A stretch of DNA of 64,000 nt from Karalla daura (GCA_029224185.1 CM055207.1:15331791-15395790); one strand, 5' to 3'. Shown: positions 12,864 to 24,207, counted from the stretch's first letter. Made by a program: numbers and translations. The notes: generated by a model from the sequence alone, not told the origin.

Positions 12864-13772
12864 CCACTCGGACGAGCGCTGGCAACCGAGCCACCCAATC
12901 GGCTTTCATCTCTTCCCCCGCTCGGCAGCTGAAAGGGAACGCGGGCTCGGGACCCGACCCGGCCTCTCGCTAAACTTAACGCAGCGTTTCACGGATCAGT
13001 CTTCCTCGGAGAGGCTCGAAACGAGCCCCATCGCGAACCAGAGCGACGGAAAAAAGAAAGAGCTCGAGCGGCGGTGCATCATGCGTGGCGGGTTCAGTTC
13101 GCGTTTCCCCCCGTCGGACCTTCCGAGCGGACTTGTCGCGAACTGTGAATTCGTTCGCAAAGTCGGATGAATGGCCGGACGCGAACCGTCCCCGCGGAGG
13201 AGACGGCGTTCATGCGAAACCTCCCCGTTTCGGAATCAAAGATTTTGCTCTCATGTGGCTGAAATTGAATTGAATTTTAATTGACGTTAGGCCGTGGTTC
13301 CGTGACTGTAGAACAATACAGTGATGTTCCCTCTGTCACTCTCTCTTCTCCTTTTATGCAACATCCTGGTCGTGGTTTTAAAAATCTAAAGACAGTGGCA
13401 CGACTTGGGAAGAGGAGTCACTGCCGCGGCAGAAAAGTCAGAAACTTTTGAGGCGCAGTAACCGCAGCCGCCACTAGGGGCTGTCTACTCCACAGGTTTC
13501 TGCGGCGGAGGGGAGAAACTGCACGGGGGCCCCGGTCCGCCACCGCCCCTCATGACACGGGACTACAGGCTGAGCACATTACAGAGAGCGTGCTATTCCA
13601 GCAGTGTGCGTTTCACTGATGGATCCATCGAAGCTCCGAGTGAATGAAAGCAAAGAGGAGAAACAGAGACCCGGAGAAAGTCTGAATCCGAGGCAGCGCC
13701 ACCGCAGTTTTCCCACATTGATCCGGTGTGTGCATCCAGGCTGCTTTTCATTTCTGTGCGAGAATAAGGAAT
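12864..13772. other. GC-rich non-coding DNA, no gene seen
   Basis: CpG-rich from about 12,900 to 13,230, then of more ordinary composition. No domain, splice-delimited exon or RNA gene recognised. Confidence 0.5.
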
Positions 13773-13806
13773 GCGTGTGTGTGTGTGTGTGCGTGCGCGT
13801 GCGTGT
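13773..13806. repeat. (GT)n / (GC) mixed microsatellite
   Basis: GT dinucleotides followed by GTGCGC variants. Confidence 0.95.
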
Positions 13807-15100
13807 TTTCTGTTCAGACAGTGATTATGCGGCGAGATCATCCGGCGAGATGAGAAGGCCGAGCGAGCGAATTGCACTCTTGACATTTTCTGCAAATGCA
13901 TCCCAATCGGAGACAAACGAAACATGTGCTTTGGCCCTTTCTGAGGGGGTGAGGGAGAGGGGGGAGGGGGGAGGGGGGGGGGACAAAAAAACAAAGCGAG
14001 CGTCTGCACGGTGTGAGCCGTGCCCCAGTTGCAACGGTCGTGCAGCTCGCGCGCCCGGGAAACAGATGAGGCCGATGCGGAGTCGAGCGCGTGCGGCATC
14101 CGGAGAGGAGCATGAGGGATGAGGGGGGGGGGGAATAGATGTGCTCACGCAAGCACGGCGCCCAAAGTGTGCTGATGCAAACGCCGAGGACGGCATCTTC
14201 CAGGAAACATTTCCCCTCTGTGTCCCCCCCCCCCCGAGGCAACGCGCTAGCTCGGCTAGCGGCGCTGTCCCCTCGCAGCCTGAAGCTGTCTCTATGCGGG
14301 TCGGCTTTACGTGACTTCTCTCCGCATACTGTACTTCACAGTCCAAGAGGTTGAGCGGAGGCTCTAGATGGTGAGTGCGGGAGGGCGCCCTGCACTGGAG
14401 ACGGGCTCCAGCAGAACCCTTTAGAGGGGATTTCTCCTCTTGGAGGAGTAACAACAGGTGGCGAGGAGCTACGAAACGGCCCGAAGGCGTGTAGGCACTA
14501 ATCGTTTCCCGTTTCGCCAAATCGAACAAAGGACACCTCGTCGGGCCGATAAAATACGACTGTCGTGTTGATACAGTGTGAGAGGGTTTTCGACGAAACC
14601 CTGGCGAGGACCCTTAGGGGTCACCGCATCCCACTTTGGAGGCGTCTCGCCCGGACTAAGAATAAGCAGATGTTTCGATGATAATCCACTTTACTGGCTG
14701 GCAGCGGGGAGAAAATGTACCGCTCGGCGATAAACGGAACGCCAGCCCCAGACCCCGAATCGAGTGAAAAAGCGGCGCAGATACCATCGCAGACTACCAG
14801 ACGTGTTCGCTTTGAAACGCAGCTACTTTGACATGACTATTAATGCGGTACGTAATCAGAGACCGAAATAGCCCCGACTCTGTTTGCATGAATGTGATTA
14901 TTGCTCCGACAACAGAGGGAGAAGAGGAGGGGGGGAAGAAGGAACTCGGCTCGAAAGCGACTGCTCGCTTTTTTCGCCGTGTGTCATTACATGTGCGAAA
15001 GTCGCCATCAAACCGGATTAGGGGAATAGGATTGCGATGCTCGCCTTTGATCTGCCAGATTACAGTAAATCTTCCGCGGCGCAGGATGAGAAGTTAGCGA
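13807..15100. other. Non-coding DNA, no gene seen
   Basis: GC-rich sequence with a G-rich tract at 13,946-13,981 and C-rich runs near 14,222-14,234. No credible coding region. Confidence 0.5.
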
Positions 15101-15180
15101 GACAGAGAGAGAGAGAGAGGCAGAGAGGCAGAGACAGGAGGAGGAGGAGGAGGAGGAGGAGGAAAAGGAGGAGGAGGAAG
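15101..15180. repeat. Purine tract, (GA)n then (GAG)n
   Basis: A pure purine strand apart from a few C: GA dinucleotides, then about eight GAG/AGG trinucleotides, then GGAAAAGG and further GAG. Mirror-like polypurine of this kind can form triplex DNA in principle. Confidence 0.95.
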
Positions 15181-15232
15181 GGAGATTCTGCAGGGGGCCC
15201 GAAATCCACGCCGTCTCCCGGCTAAGCCGAAT

Positions 15233-15254
15233 CCCCCCCCCCCCCCCCCCCCCC
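15233..15254. repeat. Poly-C run, 22 nt
   Basis: Twenty-two consecutive C. Confidence 0.97.
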
Positions 15255-16597
15255 ACCTCGCCTCGTGCTTCGAGGAGATTTGGTGCGGCCGTGATGTCTG
15301 AGTCCGGGGGGGTGGAGGGGGGGAGACACAATCGGGACGGTCGCTAATACGGCAGCCGAGAGAGGAGAGGAGAGAGAGGAGAGGGCGAGGGAGTGGAGGG
15401 AGAGCGGCGAGGCGCCCATCATCAGTGATGTCTCCGTTTAGCCCTCCCCTCGTTTTGAGAGCCGTTGGAGCGCGCGCGAATGCGTAGGGAGCGATCGAAT
15501 GCCCCTGCGAGATGAAAGCGCCGCTCTCCTCTGAGCGCTCTCATCCGCGTGGTGTGCTCATGTGACGCGGGGCGGGCGCAGAGGGCGCCCGTCTTGTTTT
15601 GTCCTTTAAATGTTTGGGGGGGTTTTTTTTTAACAAACCCCCGCACACGTCGGACCTGCCGGCTCGGATCCGAGATCATCGTAATGGCTCCGCTAATGAA
15701 CTCCAGACTGCACTGGAGGAGTCGAGGGCCGGCTCCTGGCTAGTTGCAGAACAAACGCCCCCCCCACCCCACCCCACCCCTCCACTCCATCCATTCCATT
15801 CACCCCGCTCCATCCACTCCTCTACCCCACCCTCCCTGCCGCCTCCGCGGCACGGTCACTTAGTCCTGACGATGATGTCGCAACTCCTCGGGCCCCGCTC
15901 CTCCCTGCTAACGAGACCTTTAGCACGGCCGTCTCATTCGCCGGGCTGCCGGGGACCCTGAGATCCTTCAGCGGCGTCTGTAATGAGCCTCTCGGCGGAG
16001 CCGGCCAGGAATGAATCTCCAAGCTGAGGCAGGGAGGGGAGGGAGGGAGGGGAGGGGAGGGAGGGAGGATGGGGAAAGGAGACAGGAAGGCAGACGCTGA
16101 GGGGTTGGGGGAGGAGGGGGGAGTAATGGTGAGGGTGTAAATGAGAGAACGTGACATGTGAGAAAGGGGCTTTCGGACGTGTTTTTAGTGCCAACACACG
16201 GGCAGGTCTGTTAATAACTGTCCAGAGCTGCTGTCGTCCTGTCGTGTCGAGGGTCGGATGGTCCCATCACAGTCCACCGCCACGCCGTCGCCGTCGCTAC
16301 GCTCCCCCCGCTAACCACCCCGGACGGGCGCGCCGTCGATGATGCTTCGGACACCGGATTAGTCATCAAGTCAGAGGAAGTCGGGATGATTGCGGCGTCC
16401 ATCTTCATAAAAGCTTTCCCACATCCTCCTCCTGCTACTGCCATCCCCCCCCCCTCCTCCTCCTCCTCTTTTTACAGCTGCCTGTGAGCTCCTCTCTTCC
16501 CGTGACTCTTTGCGTGTTTCGCTCCGTCCCCGCTTGAACCGATCGTCTTGCTGCTCTCACCATTTCCCCTCCCCCTCCTTCCTCTCCTCCCTCTTCC
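15255..16597. other. GC-rich non-coding DNA, no gene seen
   Basis: Contains purine tracts with AGGG words (15,355-15,400; 16,027-16,080) and CCACCCC/CCATT words (15,760-15,835). No exon recognised. Confidence 0.5.
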
Positions 16598-17002
16598 GTG
16601 CGCGCGTGCGTGCGTGCGTGCGTGTGTGCGTGCGTGCGCGTGCGTGTGTGTGTTTGGCCAGTGTGTGCAGGCTCCGGGGTAAATAGCTGGAAAACATTCA
16701 GACATTAATCAGCCTGTCGCCAGACAGCGCTGACATCACAGGCCGCGCGGGATAAACACACACAGGCGCGGGGGATGCGTGTGTCCGAGCGCGCACGCAC
16801 GCACACACACACACGCACACACACGCGCACACACACACAGTGAGGCGCCACGCTCGCAGGTAATTTTTCCTCCTCTGCTGCAGCAGGATAAACAGGTAAT
16901 CAGTCCGGAGTGGAACGCTCGCTGGCAAGCATGCTGTACATTGACAAACGCGCACGCACACACACACACAAGCGCGCGCACGCACACGCGCACGCACGTC
17001 GA
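16598..17002. repeat. Cluster of (GTGC)n and (CACG)n alternating purine-pyrimidine repeats
   Basis: (GTGC)n and GT at 16,598-16,653, then two CA/CG tracts at about 16,790-16,840 and 16,949-16,999 separated by ordinary sequence. All are alternating purine-pyrimidine with CG steps, the class most prone to Z-DNA. Confidence 0.9.
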
Positions 17003-17153
17003 GCTTGGCGAGGCCGATGGGCTGAGTTCGGGGGGTGACGGTGCACGAAGGTGACCTCATGCGGGTGACCTCATGGCGTGTCGGAGGGGAAAATGCGTCC
17101 TCCTCCTGGGTCCTCGATGACATCACACACCTGCGGGCTGGACGTCTCGCTCT

Positions 17154-17253
17154 NNNNNNNNNNNNNNNNNNNNNNNNNNNNNNNNNNNNNNNNNNNNNNN
17201 NNNNNNNNNNNNNNNNNNNNNNNNNNNNNNNNNNNNNNNNNNNNNNNNNNNNN
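17154..17253. other. Assembly gap, 100 N
   Basis: Exactly 100 N, the usual placeholder for a gap of unknown size. The left edge ends in CGCTCT and the right edge begins TGAGAGAG, so a simple (CT/GA) repeat may have broken the assembly. Confidence 0.99.
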
Positions 17254-17348
17254 TGAGAGAGAAACACCGAGAGTTTTCACGCGTTTTCATCTCCAAAACT
17301 CCAGCAGAGTAAAGACTCGAAGCGGCAGCACTCTAGTGAGCGGGTGCT

Positions 17349-17908
17349 GTAAGTCGATCTGCGCTGCTTTTCTATTCATTTCTCCCCCCCCCCCCCTCCC
17401 CTCCCCCCCTCCCACACACACACACACACACACACACTTTTCCTTCATTCTTTTATGCCTGCCAGCTCGAACCGCTCGGGCTCCCGGCGTCCCGTGTCTC
17501 GCTGGTTACGTAACAGTCTGAGGGCCCAGACGGGAACTAAAACGGCAGACGCCGCTCTCCGCTTGGAGAGTATCGGAGTGTTGAGACGGAACAGGGGGGG
17601 ACAGCGCCGGCGCGTCTGGGTGGCGTCTCTCTCGTCTCGCCCGGGTCCAGCGGCCGGGCGGGCGGGGCGGGCGAGGCGAACTCTGCGCCAGCAGAGCCTT
17701 GCCGCGCCGTTGCGTAACACCCCTCGCCAGTCTGGGAGCTCGGCCGTCGAGCTCGGGTTTTCCACACGTTGGGGAGGACGGGACGGAGGAAAGGAGAAGA
17801 CGCGGCCCCTCGGGGGGAGGGGGGGCGTCCGAACGGGCGGCCGTCCAGGTTCGGCTCGCAGAGGCACCGAGGTGCGGTTCTGACGGCGTCTCTCTTCTTT
17901 TTCCGCAG
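17349..17908 (+). other. Candidate 5' UTR intron of the CDC42EP4 homologue
   Basis: The 3' end is well supported: a pyrimidine tract (TCTCTTCTTTTTCCG) ends in CAG at 17,906-17,908, and the coding start follows about 215 nt later. The donor at 17,349 (GTAAGT) fits the consensus but is only one possibility; the true donor could lie left of the assembly gap. Vertebrate CDC42EP genes carry their whole coding region in one exon after a 5' UTR intron, which agrees with this layout. A poly-C/(CA)n tract at 17,384-17,437 lies inside. Confidence 0.3.
17384..17437. repeat. Poly-C tract then (CA)n
   Basis: Thirteen C, then C-rich sequence, then about twelve CA dinucleotides. Confidence 0.95.
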
Positions 17909-18120
17909 GCTGAGCCGGGGGGCGAGGTGCAAGCCGAGCCGCGGGAAACAGAATGGCCGCCCACGCCCCCAGCGCCCGGGATCGCGCTCTCTTTGAGGAC
18001 GCCTCGGAGGCCGGATCCTGAGAAAGAGCTCGCCTGGAAGGAACTCGCCCGGGCCCCCCACCCCCGCCCCCCTCCCTCCCTCCCTCCCTCCTCTGTGCGG
18101 CCTGCGAGCCGAGGACGGCC
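17440..18120. promoter_or_regulatory. CpG-rich stretch upstream of the CDC42EP4 homologue
   Basis: Very rich in CpG and without simple repeats apart from C-rich runs, in the position expected for a promoter-proximal CpG island or 5' UTR. Words such as GTTACGTAAC (17,505) and GTTGCGTAAC (17,710) are present. No TATA box is obvious. The assignment rests on composition and position only. Confidence 0.35.
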
Positions 18121-18123
18121 GCC

Positions 18124-19199
18124 ATGCCATCATCCTCAAGCAGCTGTCCTCCAACCAGTCCAAGCGGCGGGTCCCGCGCCGACCTGACCGCCGAGATGAT
18201 CAGCGCCCCCCTGGGCGACTTCCGCCACACCATGCACGTGGGCCGAGGCGGCGACGCCTTCGGGGACACCTCGTTCCTGAGCACGCGGTCGGGCGAGCCC
18301 CCCCCGGGAGCCCGAGGCCAGGCAGGGCTCCCCGGGGCCCAAGCCGGGGCTGCTGTCGCGCACCTTCCGGAGCAGCAAGCGCTCGCAGTCGGTCAACCGC
18401 GGCGACAAGTACGAGTGCGGCGCGGCGACGGCGCCCCCGGGGCGGCCCGTCTCGCCCACGTGAAGAAACGCCATATCGCTGCCGTACCTCAACGAGGAGG
18501 ACGGCGGCGGCAGGGTCCGCGCCTCCCCCGGCTGCCCAAGAGCGTGTCCTCCAGCCCCATGAAGAGGGCCGGCGGAGCGGCGGCGGCCGTGGGCCGTGGG
18601 CCACGCCGGGACGCCGAGCTGGCCGAGCGCAGCTTCGGCGAGCTCGCCGACCTGCCGCCGTCGGCGCCCCGGGGCGGGGGGGGCGGCGGCGGCGGCATGA
18701 AGCACGCCGAGTCCATGATGTCCTCTTCCACATCGACCTGGGGCCCTCCATGCTGGGGGGACATCCTGAGCGTGATGGAGAAGAAGGCCTGGGAGGAGGA
18801 CGACCTGGGCTACGAGGAGGGCAGGGGCAGCGACGGCCGCGGCTCGCCGCCCGGCATCCCGCTCATCGACGCGGAGGAGGAGGAGGAGGAGGAGGAGGAG
18901 GAGGAGGAGGAGGCGCCGGCGAGGCCGCCTCGCAGCGTGTACCAGGCCAAGCCCCGCCGTGGGGGCCCCTACACTCCCGGAGCTGCGCGCCCGGAACAAC
19001 CGCCACCACCACCGCCACCTGGACAGCTGCTCCGTGTCCAGCTCGGCTCGGCGGCGGAGGAGAAGGCCCCCGCCGGGCCCGGCCCCACGACGGCGACACG
19101 GACAGCGCCAAGTACAGCTCGCCGCGCGCAGAGGACGACGGCGACTTCACCTTCATGGACGACGAGGACGAGGACGAGGACGACGAGATCCGGGTGTGA
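18124..19199 (+). CDS. CDC42 effector protein 4 (Borg4) homologue, frame broken by small indels
   Basis: Borg proteins bind GTP-loaded CDC42 through a CRIB motif and steer septin and actin organisation at the cell cortex. Starting at ATG 18,124, the CRIB motif ISAPLGDFRHTMHVG falls at residues 26-40, as in the family, within RADLTAEMI... and followed by GGDAFGDTSFL. Further family blocks occur in order but in other frames: LLSRTFRSSKRSQSV (about 18,345), NAISLPYLNEE (about 18,465), LPKSVSSSPMKR (about 18,535), MKHAESMMS (18,697), a frame-shifted FHIDLGPSML and GDILSVME (to about 18,780), and the C-terminal acidic FTFMDD...DEIRV with stop at 19,197. The 1,076-nt span equals about 359 codons, close to the family length. 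Polyglutamate (GAG)n at about 18,874-18,911 is an insertion-prone tract. The intended start MPILKQL is disturbed by a 2-base duplication and then a 1-base insertion. No single frame encodes the whole protein. Assignment to CDC42EP4 rather than another Borg rests on the DEIRV end and the central blocks. A pseudogene cannot be excluded. Confidence 0.85.
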
Positions 19200-19478
19200 G
19201 CGGCGCGCTTCGGGGGGACGGCGTCGCGATGATGGGATGGGCGGAGGGCGGGGGAGGGGGGAGGAGGGGGGGGGGGGGTTAGAGGCTTCACTTAGATGGA
19301 TCTACTCTGCGCACACTCTGTTCACCCGTCGTACACAAAACCAGTCATGCCTTATTCGCCAAGTGGCGTCTTTGCGAGGGGGAGACCGCGAGCCAGGCCG
19401 GCGGGCACGAGGTGGGAGGGCGGCGCCCCGGCAGTCAGTCACACGCATGTCACAGGCGGAACGTGACGCGCCTGTGGT

Positions 19479-19546
19479 CGGGGGGTGGGGAGGGAGGGGA
19501 GGGGAGGGGAGGAGGGGAGGGGAGGGGGGGGGGGGGGGAGGGGGGG
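19479..19546 (+). repeat. G-rich tract with G-quadruplex potential
   Basis: Many GGGG runs separated by single A or T, ending in a run of about 17 G/A with 14 consecutive G. It meets the four-run pattern for a G-quadruplex several times over on the sense strand of the predicted 3' UTR. Confidence 0.8.
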
Positions 19547-20019
19547 TACGTGCACTACAAACGGTGGAGAGAGAAAGAGGAAACGGAACTCAGACTCCCG
19601 GGTTCGCGAAGCTGAATTTGCCGATGTCGTGTCGGGCACGGACACTAACCGGATCGAGTCATACTTTTGTCCACTTTCAGACGCGGTTTTCTGCTTCCTT
19701 TTTGTTTTCCGTACGCACAGCGCGCGCAGGTCGGTCCTCTGCCGCAGAGCCTGAGTTCTGGCGGTCGGATCACGTTTCTCTTCGGCGAGGTCTCACGAGA
19801 GTCTTTCAGGTGGCGGGGCGGGAATACGGCCGCGGCATTCATTCATTTCGTTTTCGCAAGGGACGGATCGCTGTTGACGTGCACTGCTGGGTCTTTTTTT
19901 TTTTTCGATCCTCTCGGCTTGTTCGATTCCTCACGAAACCCCCCCCGAACGGTACGACGGAGGGGTGACACACATCCCGTCCCGTTGTGGAGAGGGGTCA
20001 GCCAGATTAGCAGGTCAGC

Positions 20020-20139
20020 AGAGAGAGAGAGAGAGAGAGACAGGTGCATAGGTGAGTTTGTCACAGAAGAGAAATAGTGATACGAAAAGGACAAGTAATG
20101 GCTGCATCCTCAACCCTCCTCCTCCCCCCTCCCCTCCTC

Positions 20140-20174
<35 letters not shown>

Positions 20175-20191
20175 CCTCCCCTCCCCTCTCC
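20020..20191. repeat. (GA)n and (CTC)n/poly-C tracts
   Basis: (GA)10 at 20,020-20,040, then ordinary sequence, then CTC trinucleotides and C runs at 20,115-20,191. Confidence 0.92.
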
Positions 20192-20192
20192 G

Positions 20193-20376
20193 GACGTGTG
20201 TTCGGACACGTCTCTGAAGGAAGGGAAAGTGCTGTTCGAGCGGCTGATCAAGTCAACCGACCGTCTGCCCCGCCCCCCCCCCCCCCCCCCCCGACTACTC
20301 GTCAGACGTGCTGGATTCCCTGGCCCCCGACCAGCTGGACCGGCTCCAGGGCCAGCAGCCTCGGGGACAGAACCGG
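20193..20376 (+). other. Coding-like segment of unknown identity, split by poly-C
   Basis: Two pieces on either side of a 20-nt C run read like protein with G/C-biased third positions. The first (20,193-20,266) encodes DVCSDTSLKEGKVLFERL and then IKSTDRLP. The second, in another frame (20,293-20,376), encodes DYSSDVLDSLAPDQLDRLQG. I do not recognise the family. It could be an exon of a neighbouring or overlapping gene with a homopolymer error, a fragment of a pseudogene, or chance. Confidence 0.25.
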
Positions 20377-21480
20377 CTTTTTGTTTTGATTCGTTTTGTT
20401 TTTCGGTGGCTTGGCTGGCTCGGAGGCTCCTCCGGGTTTCCCTCAGACAGGAAGTGCTGGCGCACCCCCCCCCCCTCCCCCTCCCCCTCCCCCTGCCGCC
20501 GCCGTGATTATCGCCTGACCTGTTTTTCTATTACATTCTTACTTTTTCTCGGGAGGAAGCGGACTGCCACTCTGACAAATGGGAGCTGCGGGTTCCCTGT
20601 CCGTGGCACCGTGGAATCGGGCGTGGACGTGGAATCGGAATGCCGTGCCATTCTGCTGTGGACTACTTACGTTTTGTTTTTCTCTTGTACGGTTCGTGTC
20701 GTACGGGCCAAACTTTGTACGCGTCTCCTCCTCGGGACGGGGTCCGGTCGGAGAGCTGCGGTCTGCGGCTCGTCCGGGCAGCTGCGATCCCTCGCGTGCG
20801 TGGCCTGGGAAATGGACACTGTACAACGAGAACGAAAACACCCCCTTATGTATCTCGTCCGTTTTAATCGAGCAACGTAAATAGAACTCGTGCCATGGAC
20901 GATTACGCTGAGCGGTCTTCGCTGTCGGCGTGAGAACCAGAGGAATGTGGCTCCGGCACTGAACGGCACGTCTGGGGCCAAACTGTATTTGCACGTACGA
21001 CGTGTTCAAAAACAAAAAACAAAACAAAAAAATCCTCCGCCCCGACTGGCGGATTCGGACGAAACGGAGCGAGAAATGCGCGGAATTGCGGCGAGACGCC
21101 TCCTCGTAATTGTCTTAACTCTCTGGCATTCGTGGCGCTCCTCCGCGGGGAGACTCCTCTAAAGTAGGCCAGAGTAAACCATGAACGGGAATCTGCAGAT
21201 AACGTTCCGCCTCAGGTCTGCTCCAAAGTTTCCCCGCGCCCCGACAGAAGCGGTTCGGCGAGTGGCAAAAGAAGATAAGGACTGCGAGAAACAACTGGCT
21301 CAGAGTTCAGCTGTAGAATGTTGTTTTTTTTTCTCTCTCTCTCTCTTCTATTCAGTGGCTGTAGTGTTATGCCAAGTATGTACTGTTTCCTCCTCCTCTT
21401 CCTTATTCCGGTTTTACAGTATATTAATATATTTACCTCCCTCTCGCTTTCCTCTCTTTGAAATAACGGCTATATTTTTC

Positions 21481-21486
21481 AATAAA
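21481..21486 (+). other. Polyadenylation signal AATAAA
   Basis: Canonical AATAAA in an AT-rich context (TATATTTTTC just before it), 2.28 kb after the CDC42EP4 stop. A second AATAAA lies at about 21,845. The first is the better candidate end of the transcript. Confidence 0.45.
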
Positions 21487-21500
21487 AGAGAAAGCTGGTA

Positions 21501-22350
21501 ATCTTTGACCGTGGCTCGGCTGCTTCTGTTCGATCTCTGAGAAGTCTTTCACCGCAGCAGCGTACAGCGACTTCGTCCACCCTCTGCCCTCCAAAATAGG
21601 CAGAGCGCAACGCTGAAACCTGACCTTCAGGCGGAACCCAGGAATTCCGAGCCGCGGGGAAGACCTCCAGCCCACGTCCGCGCCGCAGCGAACGGCCGCT
21701 CGGAGCGGATGGTTCTGCATAGACGAGCCCGAGACGAAAGACAAACCCTCGTTTAGCAGATCCCGCGTGGCGGGCGAGACGAGACGGGTCCTGGCAGCCA
21801 TTGGAGCCCTGCGGCCCGGCGCGGATCCTACCTGGCTCCAGAGCAATAAAACAAAGACGCTCGGAGGGCTCAGGTGAGCCGCGTGGTTTCGGGGGCAACG
21901 CGTTCTACCTGCCGACAGCATCCAGCTCATGGTGGTGGTGGGGGGGGGGGGGGCGAGGAAGAGGAGCGAGGAAGAGGAGCAAACGGCTGGAATGGTGCGT
22001 CGATGACGAACGGGCTTAGCTGTCCAGATGGAGCGAATCTCAGGGTTTTCAACCGTGAATCCATTGTCTCTAGTTGATGGCCATCTGTGCTCGTGTGTGT
22101 GTGTGTGTGTGTGTGTGCCCAGCATTGCAGAACGTCACCTGGTCGGCGGCGGACACGGTGTTATAATCCTGAGTGGAACGAGAGGCCAAAAGCTACAATT
22201 TCCAAAGTATTTGTCCTCCGTGTCATGCACATTTTGGAGGAATTAGCTGCGCTACTGTATGTAACACACAACGTAACTCTACCAATGTGATGAGTGGGCC
22301 ACATGGTAGATTGGGGCCTTTCGCAGACTTTGAACGCCCCCCCCCCCCGC
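21501..22350. other. Non-coding DNA, no gene seen
   Basis: GC-rich sequence with a poly-G run at about 21,938-21,950 and (TG)n at 22,093-22,117. A consensus splice donor (CAGGTGAG) at about 21,870 is isolated and cannot be tied to an exon. Confidence 0.45.
22093..22117. repeat. (TG)n microsatellite
   Basis: About twelve TG dinucleotides. Confidence 0.97.
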
Positions 22351-22660
22351 GATACATAGTTTACTCCGACAATACTGTACATCAAATACAATAAAATCAA
22401 TACAGACAATACTGTACAATAAAATCAATACAGACAATACTGTAGACCCCCCCCCCTTGCGATACATAGTTTACTCCGACAATACTGTAGATCAAATACA
22501 ATAAAATCAATACAGACAATACTGTAGATCCCCCCCCCCCCCCTTGCGATACATAGTTTACTCCGACAATACTGTAGATCAAATACAATAAAATCAATAC
22601 AGACAATACTGTACAATAAATCAATACAGACAATGCTGCAGATCAAATCATGGATGGATG
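22351..22660. repeat. Minisatellite, three copies with poly-C spacers
   Basis: Units begin GATACATAGTTTACTCCGAC at 22,351, 22,461 and 22,548 (spacing 110 and 87 bp). Each contains CAATACTGTA and AATAAAATCAATACAGA and ends in a run of 10-15 C followed by TTGC. The first and third copies hold one extra internal AATCAATACAGACAAT sub-repeat. The unit is therefore itself composite. Confidence 0.93.
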
Positions 22661-22944
22661 GTCAGGGTCGAGCTACTCTGTGCTGCACCGTGGCAAGACT
22701 CTCACCTGTCGCGCCGTGTGTGTGTTTCACACAAGTCCCCGTCCCGAATCACCGCGGGAGCCGCGGCCCTCGGGGACGAATCGGCGCCGACTCGGCGCGG
22801 TTTCGTTGCAACTTTCCTTTCACCTTCCTCGGGAGTCGCGTTGCCAAACCTCCCGGAGGCGCAGAGGGGAACGAGAAGCCGCGTGCTGCCGGCGCCATCT
22901 TGCGGCGGCTACCCGCCAGCGCACGGTACGTTCCCGAAAGACGT

Positions 22945-23278
<334 letters not shown>

Positions 23279-24099
23279 CGTTTCTTATGACGTTTTGACA
23301 ACGCCGACGCGAGTACACACGGGGTGACTTCGCAACCACGTCTTTGTGTCCGCCCTCTCGCGGATACGTACGCGTCACCGTGATTGCGAAGAGCTCCGAC
23401 TCCAGCTGCCAGCGTTCAGACTATAGAGCTGTGGCCGGAAAGCTCGTCCCAAAGCTTGAGCTTCCCAACAGTCTCACAGTTCTGCTGCAACTGAAAGGAA
23501 AGCAGAGCGGTGTTAGTAACGGCGAATCAGAAAAGTTTTCTCCTCATTTCCCGCTCCCGCGCACTGTCCCTCTCAGGGTAATCGACGTGCTCCCATCATG
23601 AGAAGCATCGCTCACGGCAGCCGCTGAGAGAGCAGCCGGGAGCAGAGAGGACCCGGGACCCGCCGTTTCACCTCACACCGAGTCAGGGGTGAGGCCGCGG
23701 GGGACGGGGACAGTTCTCACCACCGAGGAGAAACTTCCGACTGAAAGATAGTCTGTGTGTATGCGAGTATTTCCACTGTGAGTTTCACCCCGTGTTTCCT
23801 CTGGGTTCGCTCGGTGCACGCTGTGTTGTCTGTCATACCAAAAAACACCAGACATGAATCACCTTCCTCTTTGTGTTGGGAAGAAACACTCTTTTTTTTT
23901 AAATACAAGCCAAGACAAGACCGAAGCTCTTCCATCGGCCTTTTACAGTCTGCTTGAAGCGTTTTGGATCAACCTCTCTGACAAACGCTCGATCACAGAC
24001 GAGAAGATGGTGATGAATGCCACCGCTCAGCACAGCAGCCGCGCTGACAGTATCCAGCTCTGTCCGGTAGATGGAGATAAAGGGTTTTGTCCAGCAACA
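23279..24099. other. Non-coding DNA between two CT arrays, no gene seen
   Basis: Ordinary-complexity sequence. Frames at 23,344-23,601 and 23,854 onward have no recognisable domain, and the latter runs on into the CT array. Confidence 0.5.
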
Positions 24100-24168
24100 C
24101 CCCCCCCTCTCTCTCTCTCACCCCCCCGCCTCTCTCTCTCACTCACCAAAAGTAACGTAACACTCACC

Positions 24169-24207
<39 letters not shown>

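Larger units (their letters stand above)
19200..21500 (+). other. Probable 3' UTR of the CDC42EP4 homologue
   Basis: Follows the stop codon and ends in AT-rich sequence with AATAAA at 21,481. No in-frame continuation of the gene is seen. It contains a G-rich tract (19,479-19,546), (GA)n (20,020-20,040), a (CTC)n/poly-C tract (20,115-20,191), a 20-nt poly-C run (20,273-20,292) and a CCCCCT tract (20,465-20,494). Length of about 2.3 kb is plausible for this gene. The extent is inferred; a separate exon-like segment at 20,193-20,376 is listed on its own. Confidence 0.45.
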
